Assembly (NCBI GenBank): GCA_026387115.1
Contig: JAPLMI010000081.1
Span: 1-5,738 of the forward strand
Source: Candidatus Omnitrophota bacterium
Lineage (GTDB): Bacteria > Omnitrophota > Gorgyraeia > 2-01-FULL-45-10
Direction: 5' to 3'
DNA length: 5,738 nt
Position 1 is the stretch's first letter, and each line of letters opens with the position of its first letter. The notes beneath the pieces are model-generated. The model searched no databases and was not told the origin of the DNA. It saw only the letters and a program-made list of their open reading frames with translations. The position numbers and the translations under genes are program-made. Of this stretch, positions 4,243 through 5,738 are shown piece after piece.

Positions 4243-5738
4243 ATGGACCTATCGACATTAAGGCATTCGGCATCGCACGTGATGGCGCAAGCTGTTTTGG
4301 CGCTATGGCCCGAGACGAAACTCGGCTTCGGACCGTCGATCGAGGACGGATTCTATTACGACTTCGATAAAGTTGAGCCGTTCGCGCCGGAGGACCTCTT
4401 AAGGATCGAGGCCGAGATGCACAATATCATAAAAAGGAATTATAAATTCGAACGGCAGGAATTAAAAAAAGACGAAGCCATCAGGCTTTTTAAGTCGATG
4501 AACCAGCCCTACAAGGTCGAATTGGCCGAAAAGATCCCCGAAGATATCGCCACCGTTTACAAAGACGGCGATTTCATTGACCTCTGCCGCGGCCCGCACG
4601 TAGAATCTACAGGAAAAATAAAGGCGTTCAAGCTTCTTTCGATAGCCGGCGCGTATTGGCATGGGATAGAGATGAACCCGATGCTCCAGCGGATATACGG
4701 CACCGCGTTCGAAACGGAGAAGGACCTGAAGGCGTATCTGGCGCTGATAGAGGAAGCGAAGCTGCGCGACCACAGGGTCCTCGGTAAACAGCTTGAATAC
4801 TTCAGTTTCAACGAAGAGGTCGGGCCCGGGCTTGTATTGTATCATCCGAAGGGCGCGATGCTTCGCAGCATCATCGAAGATTATATTAAGAAGGAACATC
4901 TTAAAAGAGGATATCAGCTTGTTCTCGGCCCGCATATATTGAAGAGCGATATTTGGGTAACGTCCGGCCACTACGGTTATTACAAAGAGAACATGTACAT
5001 CTTCAAGATCGAGAACCAGGAATACGCGATAAAGCCGATGAACTGCCCGGGTCATATCCTGGTCTACAAGTCCAGGACGAGGAGCTATCGGGACCTGCCG
5101 CTCAGGTATTTTGAATTGGGCACCGTATACAGGAATGAAAAGTCAGGCGTCCTTCACGGCCTCTTGCGCGTCAGGGGTTTTACGCAGGATGACGCGCACA
5201 TATTCTGTTTAAGAAGCCAGGCTGAAGACGAAATCATAAAGGTGATAGATTTTGTTGTGGATACATTGAACGTCTTCGGCTTCGAGGGCTTTTCCGTCGA
5301 GATATCGACGCGGCCCGAAAAATCTATCGGCAACGACGCCGACTGGGAGGCGGCCGAGAAGGCGCTCGTCGGCGCGCTGAAACGGAAATACCTGAATTAT
5401 ACGATAAACGAGGGAGAGGGCGCGTTCTACGGGCCGAAGATAGACATTAAACTGAAGGACGCGTTGAAGCGCGAATGGCAGTGCGCCACGATCCAGTGCG
5501 ACTTTGCCCTCCCGGAGAGATTCGACCTCAAATATATCGGTGAGGACGGCAAAGAGAACCGGCCCATCATGCTGCACAGGGTGATACTCGGTTCGCTCGA
5601 GCGTTTTATGGGCGCGCTGATAGAACATTTCGCGGGCGCGCTGCCTCTGTGGCTTGCGCCGGTCCAATGTGTTATAATACCGATCTCCGAAAAGGTCTCG
5701 AGCTACGCCGATGCAGTGGAGAAAAAGCTGGCCGAGAA
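4243..5738 (+). CDS. thrS: Threonyl-tRNA synthetase lacking the TGS domain (3' end outside window)
   Basis: This enzyme charges tRNA-Thr and removes mischarged serine. The frame is open from ATG 4243 to the right edge (498 codons). It starts MDLSTLRHSASH, directly in the editing domain, whereas E. coli ThrS has about 60 TGS residues before the equivalent point. Editing residues are kept: His8 and His12 of HSASH, and Cys115 and His119 in DLCRGPH. The class II catalytic core follows, with the zinc ligands Cys268 (MNCPGH), His319 (QDDAH) and His445 (LHR) spaced exactly as E. coli 334/385/511. Motif 2 has Arg297 in YRNE, then LHGLLRVRGFTQDDAH, and motif 3 is HRVILGSLERFMG. The anticodon-binding domain has just begun (LAPVQCVIIP). 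The start is firm because TAA at 4237-4239 is in frame and a binding site is well placed. No T-box sequence is seen in the short leader. Confidence 0.95.
   Translation, partial: MDLSTLRHSASHVMAQAVLALWPETKLGFGPSIEDGFYYDFDKVEPFAPEDLLRIEAEMHNIIKRNYKFERQELKKDEAIRLFKSMNQPYKVELAEKIPEDIATVYKDGDFIDLCRGPHVESTGKIKAFKLLSIAGAYWHGIEMNPMLQRIYGTAFETEKDLKAYLALIEEAKLRDHRVLGKQLEYFSFNEEVGPGLVLYHPKGAMLRSIIEDYIKKEHLKRGYQLVLGPHILKSDIWVTSGHYGYYKENMYIFKIENQEYAIKPMNCPGHILVYKSRTRSYRDLPLRYFELGTVYRNEKSGVLHGLLRVRGFTQDDAHIFCLRSQAEDEIIKVIDFVVDTLNVFGFEGFSVEISTRPEKSIGNDADWEAAEKALVGALKRKYLNYTINEGEGAFYGPKIDIKLKDALKREWQCATIQCDFALPERFDLKYIGEDGKENRPIMLHRVILGSLERFMGALIEHFAGALPLWLAPVQCVIIPISEKVSSYADAVEKKLAE

Noticed and set aside
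4086..4370. 94-codon frame from inside tRNA-Leu into thrS
   Set aside because: It begins within the tRNA, translates tRNA and hairpin sequence, and overlaps the firmly identified thrS in another frame.

Overview
The window reads as a piece of chromosome from an uncultured or little-studied Gram-negative-type bacterium. All protein genes are on the + strand and tightly packed. They use many ATA and AGG/AGA codons, and several starts overlap or nearly touch the preceding stop. A single DUF1559/GspG-like prepilin lies next to housekeeping genes, which is a common style in the PVC superphylum and in candidate phyla such as Omnitrophota. That placement is an inference from gene content and style, not a database match.

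Positions 1-3222 hold one compact housekeeping operon: the 3' end of ndk (nucleoside diphosphate kinase), then yicC (YicC/YloC-family endoribonuclease), gmk (guanylate kinase), rpoZ (RNA polymerase omega), coaC and coaB (the two halves of the usual CoaBC enzyme, here separate genes). The junctions are 7 nt, a 1-nt overlap (TGATG), 18 nt, a 1-nt overlap (TAGTG) and a 4-nt overlap (GTGA), so co-transcription and translational coupling are likely. The operon links nucleotide phosphorylation (Ndk, Gmk), RNA turnover and transcription (YicC, omega) and coenzyme A synthesis. The yicC-gmk-rpoZ-coaBC order is widely conserved in bacteria.

A near-consensus sigma-70 promoter (TTGACA, 18 nt, TATAGT) sits across the coaB stop codon and points at a small type IV pilin-like/pseudopilin gene (3244-3672). 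Only 9 nt later come tRNA-Cys(GCA) and tRNA-Val(GAC), both with encoded CCA ends.

The 234 nt between tRNA-Val and the next tRNA hold no credible gene but are packed with inverted repeats. One is a spaced pair whose two halves each carry a GGCC-type mini-hairpin with a different loop. The others include three stem-loops with related arms built on TTAA(A)GG(G)A. One 13-nt stretch is an exact reverse complement of the variable arm of the following tRNA-Leu(UAA). This is the least explained part of the window.

After tRNA-Leu, a 76-nt leader with two hairpins leads to thrS (threonyl-tRNA synthetase), which runs off the right end. Its start is fixed by an in-frame stop two codons upstream and a good ribosome binding site. 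The protein therefore begins directly in the editing domain and lacks the N-terminal TGS domain, while the editing, zinc and class II catalytic residues are all present.

No mobile-element gene, CRISPR array, defence system or clearly new protein family was found. The candidate novelties are the palindrome-rich tRNA spacer and the domain architecture of ThrS.
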